Assembly: GCF_035685805.1 (NCBI RefSeq)
Contig: NZ_DASSAB010000006.1
Location: 40,179 to 104,178 of the forward strand
Direction: 5' to 3'
Source: Dyella_A sp035685805
Lineage (GTDB): Bacteria; Pseudomonadota; Gammaproteobacteria; Xanthomonadales; Rhodanobacteraceae
Length of the DNA: 64,000 nt
The stretch's first letter is position 1; every line of letters starts with the position of its first letter. Under the pieces are notes generated by a model. That model searched no databases. It saw only the letters and a list, made by a program, of their open reading frames with translations, and was not told where the DNA came from. Below are positions 26,192-34,642 of the stretch, in pieces. A program made the position numbers and the translations under genes.

Positions 26192-27901
26192 TTACGGGGC
26201 TTTGGCTGACTTGATGGTCGCTGGCCCGGCCAACCCGATCCTGGTCCGAATATTCTGCACCCCCGGGGCGCAGCGGTACTCGATCACCGTTGCAGGCCGC
26301 CGCTTCAGGTAGGAGGGGCTGACCCACCCCTGGATCGTACCGCCACCCTGGCCTCTGACGATCGCAGGGCTGCAGTTGCCTTCCAGCAGCGCCACGCGCG
26401 CCACGATGTCGTCACCTGCCGCAACGTCAACCGACGTGCCGGTGACGGTTGCGTCGAGCTCGGGCGCCAGATGCCAGTAAACCACCGGCCGCATCTTGCC
26501 GGCGCCCTCCAGGTGGTCGGCCACGAGTACTGACTCGTCCGGCCGATAGCTGATGCGCCGGCGGTGGACCATGCCCTTGCGCTCGACCTGCCCGGTGACG
26601 ATGTACGAACCATCCTCGAACACCATGGACTGCAGCGCCGAACCGTCGGTCACGGTGTCGTCGGGCCCGAAGGACCGGCCCTCCACACCGACCACGTTGT
26701 GGGCGCGGTTGCTCTGGAAGTAGCGGTGCCAGCGGTCGTCGTTATAGGAAAACTTGCCGGAATCGACCAGTACGCGGCGGCCGCCGGTATAGAGCTCGAA
26801 GCTCAGCTCGTCTGCGTGATCATGGCTCCTCGGCACCACCGAGGCGCCGTCGACAATCAGCATCGAGGCCTTGGCCGATACGGTGCCTGGCGAGGTACGC
26901 ACGACGGCGTAACCGCCGGCAATCAGATCCTTGCTGATGATGCAGGACCCGGACCGGTCCCGGGACGAGCATGCCGGTACGCCCTCCCTAGGGAACTTCG
27001 CGCCATGGCCTGCGCTGTCACCCATCGGAACGACCTGCCCGTCTGGAAGGGTGAACCACGGCGCCACGGCGCGCGCCTGGGCCAGCGTGCGGGCGAAATC
27101 CCGCTCGATCGGCGGATACAGCGCCGGCCGGATTCGCGCGAAGGTGTCGAGCACGAACAGGTGGTAGCCCGGCGAATTCTCTGTCTGCACGCCGTCCTTG
27201 CCGAACTGCGAGCGCAGCAGGTTGCCCATCAGGCGCGCGGTGTAGGCCTCTTCACCGCGACACGCGTCATCCGCCCATGCCAGACACAACAGGCGCAGCC
27301 CTTGCAGCTGAAAGATTGCATGGTTGCCGTGGGTAATGAAGTCGGGGTCGCGGAGCTTTGCAATGTGCCAGTGCGCCAGCGCACGGACCTCGTGCAGTTG
27401 CCCCGGCGACAGCGTCAATCGACCCTTTTTCTGGAGCCATAGCAGCAGCGCCAGATGCTGCGCGCGGTATCCGGTGGACATGTCATACCACTCGAACTCC
27501 GACTGCTTTTTCTGAACCACGTGGTAGACGTACCAGTCGTGTATCCACGGCATGAGTTCGTCGACCAGGCGTGGCCAGTCGCGACCATACCAGCGGCTCC
27601 AGATCGGATTGAGCATGCGCCAGGCGCTCAGCTGGAACTGCCAGTTGCGGTCGTTGAACGGATCGGTGTTCCAGTCCAGCGGATGCTGTAGTGGAAACGG
27701 CGAAACATCGGCACGTGGCTGGAATCCTTCGCGATTCTGCGCTTCGTAGTCGCCACCGAAAACCATGAAATCGCTTTTCTGCAATGCGATCGGCTGCGGC
27801 ATAGGCCCTGCATACCGGGCATGGCGGAACAGCACGGCCCCGGCGATCCCAAAGGCAGCGACGGCGACGCAGCCCAGCAATAGCTTGCTGCGCATGGTCA
27901 T
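26192..27901 (-). CDS. heparinase II/III family polysaccharide lyase-like protein
   Basis: With ATG 27901 (or 27895) the product is about 569 residues; the frame is open further but would run into wecC. A single N-terminal membrane segment, LLLGCVAVAAFGIAGAVLF, anchors the rest in the periplasm. An alpha-helical toroid-like region (60-290) with HGNHAIFQLQGLRLL and TENSPGYHLF precedes a beta-rich domain with RSHDHADELSFELYTGGRR and WHRYFQSNRAHNVVGV, the conserved His/Tyr blocks of heparinase II/III and alginate-lyase relatives. These enzymes cleave uronic-acid glycans by beta-elimination. Here it sits directly downstream of wecC (28-base gap), so a role in trimming a uronic-acid-containing chain is likely but not shown. 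Confidence 0.85.
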   Translation of the reverse strand: MTMRSKLLLGCVAVAAFGIAGAVLFRHARYAGPMPQPIALQKSDFMVFGGDYEAQNREGFQPRADVSPFPLQHPLDWNTDPFNDRNWQFQLSAWRMLNPIWSRWYGRDWPRLVDELMPWIHDWYVYHVVQKKQSEFEWYDMSTGYRAQHLALLLWLQKKGRLTLSPGQLHEVRALAHWHIAKLRDPDFITHGNHAIFQLQGLRLLCLAWADDACRGEEAYTARLMGNLLRSQFGKDGVQTENSPGYHLFVLDTFARIRPALYPPIERDFARTLAQARAVAPWFTLPDGQVVPMGDSAGHGAKFPREGVPACSSRDRSGSCIISKDLIAGGYAVVRTSPGTVSAKASMLIVDGASVVPRSHDHADELSFELYTGGRRVLVDSGKFSYNDDRWHRYFQSNRAHNVVGVEGRSFGPDDTVTDGSALQSMVFEDGSYIVTGQVERKGMVHRRRISYRPDESVLVADHLEGAGKMRPVVYWHLAPELDATVTGTSVDVAAGDDIVARVALLEGNCSPAIVRGQGGGTIQGWVSPSYLKRRPATVIEYRCAPGVQNIRTRIGLAGPATIKSAKAP

Positions 27902-27929
27902 GAGGCCAGGCGAGAGCGGATCGCCACCA

Positions 27930-29210
27930 TCAGCGCCAGAAGCCGATGGTGTCCACCACGGCACAGTGGCGCGGCTTCGGCAGCACGCGGAAGGCCGAAT
28001 GGTTTACCAGCATGACCACCACGCCGGCCTGCTCCAGCGCCGCGGCGGCGTCGGCGAGCTGCAATCCTCGCGCGGCGTCGGCCGGCAGCGCGTCTGCGTG
28101 GGGGTCGGCGCAGAGCACGCGTCCGGGATACTTTGCCGAGAGCGTTTGCGCGATCTTCAACGCAGGGCTTTCGCGGAAGTCGTCCACGTCCGGCTTGTAG
28201 GCCAGACCCAGGCAGGCAATCGTACCGGTGCTTGTGCCGGCGACGGCCTGGTCGACCTGATGGATCACGTGGTCGGTTTTCGCATCGTTGATTTCGCGAG
28301 ACGTCCTGATCAGCTTCGCCCGCGCGGGATCCGAGGCCACGATGAACCAGGGATCGACGGCGATGCAGTGGCCTCCGACTCCCGGTCCGGGGTTGAGGAT
28401 GGAAACGCGGGGGTGCCTGTTGGCAAAGCCGATCACATCCCAGACGTTGAGGGACAGGTCGTCGCAGATCATCGACAGCTCGTTGGCGAACGCGATGCTG
28501 GTGTCCCGATAGGCGTTCTCGGCCAGCTTGACCATTTCCGCCGTGCGGTCGTCCGAGAGCAGGCACTCACCCTGAACGAACACTTTGTACACCTGCGCCG
28601 CGCGTCTCGCGCACGCCGGAGTCATGCCTCCGATGATGCGGTCGTTCGCCACCAGCTCGTCGAGCATGCGGCCAGGGATGATCCGCTCGGGGCAATACGC
28701 GAGATGGACATCGATTCCGGCGCCAGCCGAGCCCGGGAAAGCGAGATCTGGGCGAGATTCTGCCAGCCATGCAGACAGCATCGCCGTGGTTCCTACCGGA
28801 GAGGTGGATTCGAGAATCACCAGGTCGCCGCGTCGCAGGACGGGGGCCAGGGCAAGGGCGGCGGCACGCACGTACGAGAGATCGGGCTTGAAGCTTCCGT
28901 CATGGGCCACAGGTGTCGGCACGGCAATGATGTGCACGTCCGCCTCAACCGGCTGGGTCGACGCGCGCAGGCTCCCGCTGGCGACCACCGTCGCCACCAG
29001 GCTGTCGAGGTTGCCCTCTTCGATATGGATGCGCCCCGCGTTGACGGTCGCGACTACCTCATCGTTGACGTCGATCCCGGTGACCTGCAGTCCTCCATTC
29101 GCGAACATGGCGGCGGTGGGCAGGCCGATATAGCCCAGGCCAGTCACGGAAAGGGTGCGTACCGGCAGATCGGCCGACGCAGTGGGCGCTGTGGGATCGG
29201 ATAACGTCAT
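27930..29210 (-). CDS. wecC: UDP-N-acetyl-D-mannosamine dehydrogenase
   Basis: A 426-residue nucleotide-sugar dehydrogenase converting UDP-ManNAc to UDP-ManNAcA with two NAD+. ATG 29210 is chosen because the open frame upstream has no family similarity. The Rossmann motif is GLGYIGLPTAAMFA at 24-37, IAVPTPVAHDGSFKPDLSYV follows, and the catalytic Cys282 lies in GGHCIAVDPWF. The SNILNP-like block (SILNPGPGVGG) and the stretch YCPERIIPGRML are typical of WecC. Its substrate should be supplied by WecB, encoded two genes upstream in the same operon. The two genes are separated by a GT4 gene. Confidence 0.92.
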   Translation of the reverse strand: MTLSDPTAPTASADLPVRTLSVTGLGYIGLPTAAMFANGGLQVTGIDVNDEVVATVNAGRIHIEEGNLDSLVATVVASGSLRASTQPVEADVHIIAVPTPVAHDGSFKPDLSYVRAAALALAPVLRRGDLVILESTSPVGTTAMLSAWLAESRPDLAFPGSAGAGIDVHLAYCPERIIPGRMLDELVANDRIIGGMTPACARRAAQVYKVFVQGECLLSDDRTAEMVKLAENAYRDTSIAFANELSMICDDLSLNVWDVIGFANRHPRVSILNPGPGVGGHCIAVDPWFIVASDPARAKLIRTSREINDAKTDHVIHQVDQAVAGTSTGTIACLGLAYKPDVDDFRESPALKIAQTLSAKYPGRVLCADPHADALPADAARGLQLADAAAALEQAGVVVMLVNHSAFRVLPKPRHCAVVDTIGFWR

Positions 29211-29244
29211 GCGGCGCTCTTTGAAACCTTGAAGGGAAAGGGAG

Positions 29245-30567
29245 TCATGCCTGCGCCGGGACGGGCGGCAGCTTGCGCTTGGCGCGAGCGACTTGTTCAA
29301 GTATGTCGGACAAACGCTCGCCAAGGGCCGAGATGGCGTACTCGCGGGGCGGAGCCAGATCGAGGCCGTGCTGCAGGAGCCCGTCCCGCTTGAGTGCCAG
29401 CAGGTCGCCGAGCAGCTTGCCGAGCTGACGCGGGTCATCGGACACCGACCAGCCCCTGCGGCCGTCGATCAGCAGCTGGGAGGCGGCGTCCGCATCCTCA
29501 CCTGCGGCACGCACGTGCAGGATCGGCCGACCAGCGCCCAGGTACTCGAACAGCTTGCCGGGCATTTGTGCCGGCATCGAGCGATTGGCGATGTTCACCA
29601 GAACATCCGCACCGCGCTGCAGGTCCAGTACCTGCTCATGAGGCAGATTGTCCACCACACGAACCCGGCCGCTGGAAGTCAGCCGATCCAGCATTCCTCC
29701 GACTGGCGGGTCGCCCAACACCAATGTGAGCCGGATGCCGGGGGTCTGCTCCACCGCTTGAAGAAGGTTCGCGGGATCGCGAAATCCGTAGAGGCGCCCG
29801 CAGAACAGCAGCTCCAGTGGCGCGTCCGCTGCGGGCGCAGCGCTGTCGGCAGGCAGCGTCGCCATGCGCCGGTCGTCGAAGCCCTGCGGCAGCACGGAGC
29901 ACATCTCCGCCGCCATGCCGTGCCGGTCGGACAGCATCGCGCAGGCGCCCTGATTGGTGACGATGATGTGATCCGCTTCGGCGACGACCGCCGCCTCCAG
30001 CGCCCACGCCCGCCGCCTCCAGCGCCGCGGGGTATAGGGGGCGCATACCGGATCCCCTAGGTCGGCCACCCAGCGAAACCCGCGAGCGTGGACGGCACGG
30101 CCGAGCAATAACGTTGACGCCGGCTCATGAGACGTCACCACGACGTCCGGCGGAGAGTCCCGCAAGAGTCGTTGCAGCGAGCCGCGTGCCCAGGGCAGCC
30201 ACTCCGAGGAAGCGTCGGGGAACAGGAGCAATCCGAGCAGGCCCTTCATCCGCTGTGCCAGGCGCCCCTTCCAGTTCAGCCGTCCGGCTTGTCCGCCGCT
30301 CGCCGAGGCGGCCACTGGACCGCCGCCGGATGGCAGGTGGCCACCCCCCGTACGCCGTTGCAAAAGCCAGGTCAGCGGCCCTGGAAATACCGCGTGCAGC
30401 TGCAGCGCTGCAAGCGCCGTCGCGGCTTGCCGCAGGCCAGCGCGATCCGGTGTCAGCACATGGACCTCGTGACCGAGCAGGACAAGTTCCCGGCACAGAT
30501 AACGCCAGCGCAGCGCGCGCGGAGAGTGCGCGGGAGGGAACTCGTAAGCAACCAGCAGGATACGCAC
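29245..30567 (-). CDS. GT4 family glycosyltransferase
   Basis: A GT-B glycosyltransferase of about 440 residues. GTG 30567 has GAGG six bases upstream and is preferred; an in-frame TTG at 30579 would overlap wecB. The N-terminal acceptor domain begins ILLVAYEFPPAHSPRALRW, a common GT4 opening, and includes DVVVTSHEPAST. The C-terminal donor domain has LLFCGRLYGFRDPANLLQAV, VDNLPHEQVLDLQRGADVLV and PGKLFEYLGAGRPIL with the conserved glutamate. It lies between wecB and wecC, so ManNAc(A) transfer is a natural guess, but the specificity is not readable from sequence. Confidence 0.9.
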   Translation of the reverse strand: MRILLVAYEFPPAHSPRALRWRYLCRELVLLGHEVHVLTPDRAGLRQAATALAALQLHAVFPGPLTWLLQRRTGGGHLPSGGGPVAASASGGQAGRLNWKGRLAQRMKGLLGLLLFPDASSEWLPWARGSLQRLLRDSPPDVVVTSHEPASTLLLGRAVHARGFRWVADLGDPVCAPYTPRRWRRRAWALEAAVVAEADHIIVTNQGACAMLSDRHGMAAEMCSVLPQGFDDRRMATLPADSAAPAADAPLELLFCGRLYGFRDPANLLQAVEQTPGIRLTLVLGDPPVGGMLDRLTSSGRVRVVDNLPHEQVLDLQRGADVLVNIANRSMPAQMPGKLFEYLGAGRPILHVRAAGEDADAASQLLIDGRRGWSVSDDPRQLGKLLGDLLALKRDGLLQHGLDLAPPREYAISALGERLSDILEQVARAKRKLPPVPAQA

Positions 30568-30575
30568 GTGACGCC

Positions 30576-31682
30576 TCAACCGATCAGGTCGTGACGCAGG
30601 ATGTCGACGATGCGCCTGGCCGCAAAGCCGTCGCCGTAGGGCGACGCGCCCGTAGCCATTCGTCGGTAGGCTTCCGGATCGTCGAGCAGCCGGCCCACCG
30701 CCGATTCAATGGCATGGGAGTCCGTGCCCACGAGCTGTGCCACACCCGCCTCCACCGCTTCGGGCCGTTCCGTCTCGTCGCGCAGTACCAGCACGGGCTT
30801 GCCCAGCGCGGGAGCCTCCTCCTGCACTCCTCCGGAATCGCTCAGGATGAGAAAGGATTCCTGCATCGCCGCCACGAAGGGGATGTAGTCGAGCGGCTCG
30901 CAGAGCTGCACACGCGGCAGGTCACCCAGCATCCGCCGCACCTCCGGCGCCACATTGGGATTGGGGTGTACCGGGATAAGCATGCGGATGTCGTCGCGCT
31001 GCTCGATCAGGCGGCGCAACGCTCGCAGAACCTGCTGGAGCGGCTCGCCGAAATTCTCCCGCCGATGCGTCGTGACGAGGATCATGCGCCGGCGGTCCGC
31101 GGGTACCGTTGCAGGTTGCAGGCCCTTGGCAACGTGATACAGCGCATCGATGACCGTATTCCCGGTCAAATGCACGTGCGGCTCCGGCACACCTTCGGCA
31201 AGCAGATTTGCGCGCGCTCGTGCCGTCGGAGCGAAGTGCCACCGGGCCATGCGCGAAGCGACGACCCGGTTCATCTCTTCGGGAAACGGATAATTGATGT
31301 CCCCCGTACGCAATCCCGCCTCGACGTGTCCGAAGGGGACACGCCGATAGAAGCATGCGAGCGCAGTAGCGAACACGGTTGTGGTGTCGCCTTGCGCCAG
31401 GACCAGGTCCGGCTTTTCGAGCTCGATCACCTCATCCATCTTCTCCAGCAGCCGGGCGGTGAGCCCCGCCAGCTGCTGATTGGCCCGCATGGAATCAAGG
31501 TCGATGTCCGGAACAATGTCGAACGTCGTCAACACCTGATCGAGCATCTCCCGGTGTTGCGCGGTGGCAAGCACACGCAGCCGCACCCAGGGCTGCTCGC
31601 GCAGCGCGCGGATTACCGGTGCCATCTTGATTGCCTCGGGTCGCGTGCCCACGGCAACAAGAACAGTCCGCACGACCGTCAT
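30576..31682 (-). CDS. wecB: UDP-N-acetylglucosamine 2-epimerase
   Basis: A 368-residue non-hydrolysing epimerase interconverting UDP-GlcNAc and UDP-ManNAc. The ATG at 31682 shares one base with the wzt stop (TGATG), which fixes the start. Family blocks are plain: GTRPEAIKMAPVI, QHREMLDQVL, AQGDTTTVFA, HVEAGLRTGD with FPEEMNRV, TTHRREN, and SDSGGVQEEAP near the C terminus. The product feeds WecC for ManNAcA, and possibly the nearby GT4 directly. Length and motifs show no sign of damage. Confidence 0.95.
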   Translation of the reverse strand: MTVVRTVLVAVGTRPEAIKMAPVIRALREQPWVRLRVLATAQHREMLDQVLTTFDIVPDIDLDSMRANQQLAGLTARLLEKMDEVIELEKPDLVLAQGDTTTVFATALACFYRRVPFGHVEAGLRTGDINYPFPEEMNRVVASRMARWHFAPTARARANLLAEGVPEPHVHLTGNTVIDALYHVAKGLQPATVPADRRRMILVTTHRRENFGEPLQQVLRALRRLIEQRDDIRMLIPVHPNPNVAPEVRRMLGDLPRVQLCEPLDYIPFVAAMQESFLILSDSGGVQEEAPALGKPVLVLRDETERPEAVEAGVAQLVGTDSHAIESAVGRLLDDPEAYRRMATGASPYGDGFAARRIVDILRHDLIG

Positions 31683-32467
31683 CAGGGAACCTGGCCAGCA
31701 AGCTGCTTTTCGCGCGCCCGATTGGCCGCCATCAGGCTCTTGTAGGCATCCAGTGCATCCTCGACCGCACCGAAGTGGACCACCTTGCCGCGATCCAGCA
31801 GCAGGCCTTTGTTGCAGATGCGCTTGAGCAGGTTGTCGTTGTGACTGGCGAGCACGACGATCTTGCTGCCCTGGACTCGATCGTCCATGCGTTTCTTGGC
31901 GTGCTTGAGAAACTCCGCGTCTCCCGCGCCCAGCCACTCATCCATGAGGATGATGTCCTGCTCGATCGACGTGGCGATGGCAAAGCCCAGTCGCATTTTC
32001 TGGCCGGAGGAAAGCGTGTGCAGGCGGCGCTGCGCGACATCCTGCAGGCCGGCGAAACTCAGGATCGGCTCGACCAGCGCACCGAGTTGCGAGGTGTGTA
32101 TTCCCATGGCGGTGCCGCGCAGGTAGATGTTCTCCATCACCGTCGCCTGCATGCTGAAACCCAACGAAATGTTCAGCAGTGCCTGACGCGTACCCTGGAC
32201 ATCGACCAGGCCCCGGGTCGGGATGTAGGCACCGGTGAGCACCCGCAACAGGGTCGACTTGCCGGCGCCGTTTCGCCCGATCAGCGCCAGCCGATCGCCT
32301 TCGCCCACGTCGAAGGAGACATCGTCCAAGGTCGTGAGGAACTGGCGCTCCGGCCGCGCCGTGGCTGCTCCGAGCAGCGTCTTGACCCAGGATTTCGCCG
32401 ACCGCTCGCTTTGCAGGTACAGCGGCACCTCGAGGGTGAGGGTGCGCACTTTTATATGAGCTGTCAT
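31682..32467 (-). CDS. wzt: O-antigen ABC transporter ATPase (short Wzt)
   Basis: A 261-residue ATPase: Walker A GRNGAGKST at 64-72, signature LSSGQKMRLGFA, Walker B IILMDEWLGAGD, and switch His in LASHND. ATG 32467 is chosen over the longer open frame. It powers export of undecaprenyl-linked polysaccharide through Wzm. It is short: the C-terminal carbohydrate-binding module found in Wzt proteins that recognise a terminal cap is absent. By analogy with other short Wzt systems, export would be coupled to synthesis rather than gated by a cap. The wzm gene ends ten bases upstream. Confidence 0.93.
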   Translation of the reverse strand: MTAHIKVRTLTLEVPLYLQSERSAKSWVKTLLGAATARPERQFLTTLDDVSFDVGEGDRLALIGRNGAGKSTLLRVLTGAYIPTRGLVDVQGTRQALLNISLGFSMQATVMENIYLRGTAMGIHTSQLGALVEPILSFAGLQDVAQRRLHTLSSGQKMRLGFAIATSIEQDIILMDEWLGAGDAEFLKHAKKRMDDRVQGSKIVVLASHNDNLLKRICNKGLLLDRGKVVHFGAVEDALDAYKSLMAANRAREKQLAGQVP

Positions 32468-32477
32468 TGCCTTGCCC

Positions 32478-33305
32478 TCACGCCCACAGCGGCACGAAGC
32501 GCGCATAGCGGCGGTACAGCACCGAAGCGATCAGCCAGCCTCCCACGCTCATCAGCGCCACTACCACCAGCGATGCGTGTTCGATGGGCTGCCCCAGTAC
32601 CGGAGCACGGACAAATTCGATGAAGTGGAACGCCGGGTTGAATCGCGCGATCAGACCACGCGGCGAGTTCGCCGGCAGCGTCTGCGCGCTCCAGAGGATC
32701 GGCGTGAAGAAGAAACCGAACATCAGGAAGGTGCTCACGAACTCCCGCACGTCCGGGTAACGCGCGCCGAGCAGCGCGATCACCACCGACAACCACATCA
32801 GGTTCAACAGGTAAACCGGCAACGTCAGCACCATCGTCAGCATCGCCGAGGCATGCACCGACGGATCTCGCAGCAATACCAGCACCACCACGATCAGGGA
32901 GAAGAACAGGTAGAACATGGCCTTGGACAGGGTGCGCAACAGAAAGTCGGTCAGGCACGTACGCCCGTCCATGATGAAAGCCTTGTAGCTGGAGAAGACG
33001 CTGGTCGACTCGTTGATCACCATCGTCGTGAAACGCCACAGCGCCCAGCCCATACCCAGGTGCGAGATGAAGTTCTCGCTACGTCCGGAGATGGTCTTGT
33101 ACATGTAGCCAAGGCCGAATATGTACACCACCGGAGGAATCAGCACCCACAGCATGCCCAGATAAAGCTTGCGGTAGCGGGTGACGATGTCCAGCCACGA
33201 CGAGTACGCCCAGAATTCCGGCTGGCGCAGGCTTTCGGCCAGGTCGCCAAACAGCGACTGCATAGCCTGGCGGGATCGGTGGATCACGCTCGGGGAGACT
33301 TCCAT
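32478..33305 (-). CDS. wzm: O-antigen ABC transporter permease
   Basis: A 275-residue ABC-2 type permease with six predicted membrane segments, for example LGMLWVLIPPVVYIFGLGYM and FYLFFSLIVVVLVLL. The N-terminal amphipathic stretch with WLDIVTRYRKLYLGMLW is typical of Wzm/KpsM-family exporters. With Wzt it forms the channel for lipid-linked O-polysaccharide. The start is only 12 bases after the metB stop, and the stop codon TGA forms part of a TGAGGA ribosome site. This implies read-through from metB into the polysaccharide operon. Confidence 0.93.
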   Translation of the reverse strand: MEVSPSVIHRSRQAMQSLFGDLAESLRQPEFWAYSSWLDIVTRYRKLYLGMLWVLIPPVVYIFGLGYMYKTISGRSENFISHLGMGWALWRFTTMVINESTSVFSSYKAFIMDGRTCLTDFLLRTLSKAMFYLFFSLIVVVLVLLRDPSVHASAMLTMVLTLPVYLLNLMWLSVVIALLGARYPDVREFVSTFLMFGFFFTPILWSAQTLPANSPRGLIARFNPAFHFIEFVRAPVLGQPIEHASLVVVALMSVGGWLIASVLYRRYARFVPLWA

Positions 33306-33317
33306 GCAAAAAAATCC

Positions 33318-34487
33318 TCAGGCGTGCAGGGCGTACTGCAATTCGTCGGCAAGGTCGCGGACGTCTTCCGTTCCAACCGACAGTCGGATCAGTCCATCGC
33401 TGATGCCCAGCCGCTTGCGGTTGGCCGCCGGCACCGATGCATGCGTCATGATCGCGGGATGCTCTATAAGGCTCTCCACCCCGCCGAGCGACTCGGCCAG
33501 GGCAAACAGTTCGCACCGTTCCAGCATGCGACGGGCCTTCTTCAGGCCACCCTTGATCTCCACGCTGATGATGCCGCCGAACCCGTCCATCTGCCGCTTG
33601 GCCAGCGCGTGCTGCGGGTGGCTCTTCAGGCCCGGATAGATCACGCGCTCGATGGCCGGGTGCTTTTCGAGCCACTTGGCCAGTTCCATGGCGCTCTCGC
33701 AGTGGGCCTTCATGCGCAGGTGCAGAGTCTTCAGACCGCGCAGGGCGAGGAAAGCGTCGAACGGGCCAGCAATGGCGCCGACGGAGTTCTGCAGGAAGCC
33801 CATCTGCTCGGCGAGCTCGTTGCCGCCTGCCACCACGATGCCACCGACCATGTCGGAGTGACCGTTGAGGTACTTGGTGGCCGAGTGCAGCACCAGGTCC
33901 GCGCCGAACTCGAGCGGCCGCTGCAGCATCGGCGAACAGAAGGTGTTGTCCACTACCAGGATCAGCCCGTGCTTGCGTGCGAATGCCGCCACTTTTGACA
34001 GATCCACCAGCTTGAGCATGGGATTGGTCGGCGTCTCCGCCCAGATCATGCGGGTATTGGGCTTGAGGGCCGCCTTCAAAGCCGCGCCGTCGTTGAGGTC
34101 GACGAAGCTGAAATCGAGACCCGCCGAGCGCCGGCGCACGCGCTCGAACAGTCGGTACGTGCCGCCGTAGAGGTCATCCATGGCGATCACGTGGCTGCCC
34201 GAGTCGAGCAGGTCCAGCACGGTGGAGGCCGCAGCGAGGCCCGAGCCGAACGCAAAGCCGGCCTTGCCACCCTCCAGGTCCGCCACACAGCGCTCGTAAG
34301 CCATGCGGGTGGGATTCTGCGACCGCGAATACTCGAAGCCCTTGTGCTTGCCGGGGCTCTCCTGGACGTAGGTGGAGGTCGCGTAGATCGGCGTCATGAT
34401 GGCGCCGGTAGTCGGATCGGGCGCCTGCCCTGCGTGGATCGCGCGAGTTCCGAGCCCAAGGGGCTTGCGAGCAACTGTCTTTTTCAT
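33318..34487 (-). CDS. metB: cystathionine gamma-synthase/gamma-lyase family enzyme
   Basis: A 389-residue PLP enzyme of the Cys/Met metabolism family. The PLP lysine is Lys205 in SATKYLNGHSD; TTPI-like TPIYATSTYVQ, FEYSRSQNPTR and FGSGLAA blocks are all present. Gamma-synthase and gamma-lyase cannot be told apart reliably by motif. A cystathionine beta-synthase is encoded at 41797-43167, so gamma-lyase in reverse transsulfuration is plausible. In Xanthomonas the gene annotated metB marks the other border of the LPS locus. It is divergent from rfbB and leads directly into wzm. Confidence 0.93.
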   Translation of the reverse strand: MKKTVARKPLGLGTRAIHAGQAPDPTTGAIMTPIYATSTYVQESPGKHKGFEYSRSQNPTRMAYERCVADLEGGKAGFAFGSGLAAASTVLDLLDSGSHVIAMDDLYGGTYRLFERVRRRSAGLDFSFVDLNDGAALKAALKPNTRMIWAETPTNPMLKLVDLSKVAAFARKHGLILVVDNTFCSPMLQRPLEFGADLVLHSATKYLNGHSDMVGGIVVAGGNELAEQMGFLQNSVGAIAGPFDAFLALRGLKTLHLRMKAHCESAMELAKWLEKHPAIERVIYPGLKSHPQHALAKRQMDGFGGIISVEIKGGLKKARRMLERCELFALAESLGGVESLIEHPAIMTHASVPAANRKRLGISDGLIRLSVGTEDVRDLADELQYALHA

Positions 34488-34530
34488 AAGGTACGCGCCC
34501 GTCCGCGCAAGCGGTTGAAAACAGCCTGTC

Positions 34531-34560
34531 ATGATACCTGCTTGCACGTGGTGTTCCCAA
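34531..34560 (-). promoter_or_regulatory. candidate sigma70 promoter for metB and the wzm operon
   Basis: On the minus strand TTGGGA (plus 34555-34560) and TATCAT (plus 34531-34536) are 18 bases apart, 44 bases ahead of the metB start in the metB-rfbB intergenic region. It would drive metB and, through the 12-base junction, the export genes. Confidence 0.45.
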
Positions 34561-34642
34561 AACCGCCGATGAGCCGCTCCCTCGACGGGCAATGGGCCGG
34601 GCCGCATGCCAGAATGGCGGACCCAAAACCCGATCAAGTTCC

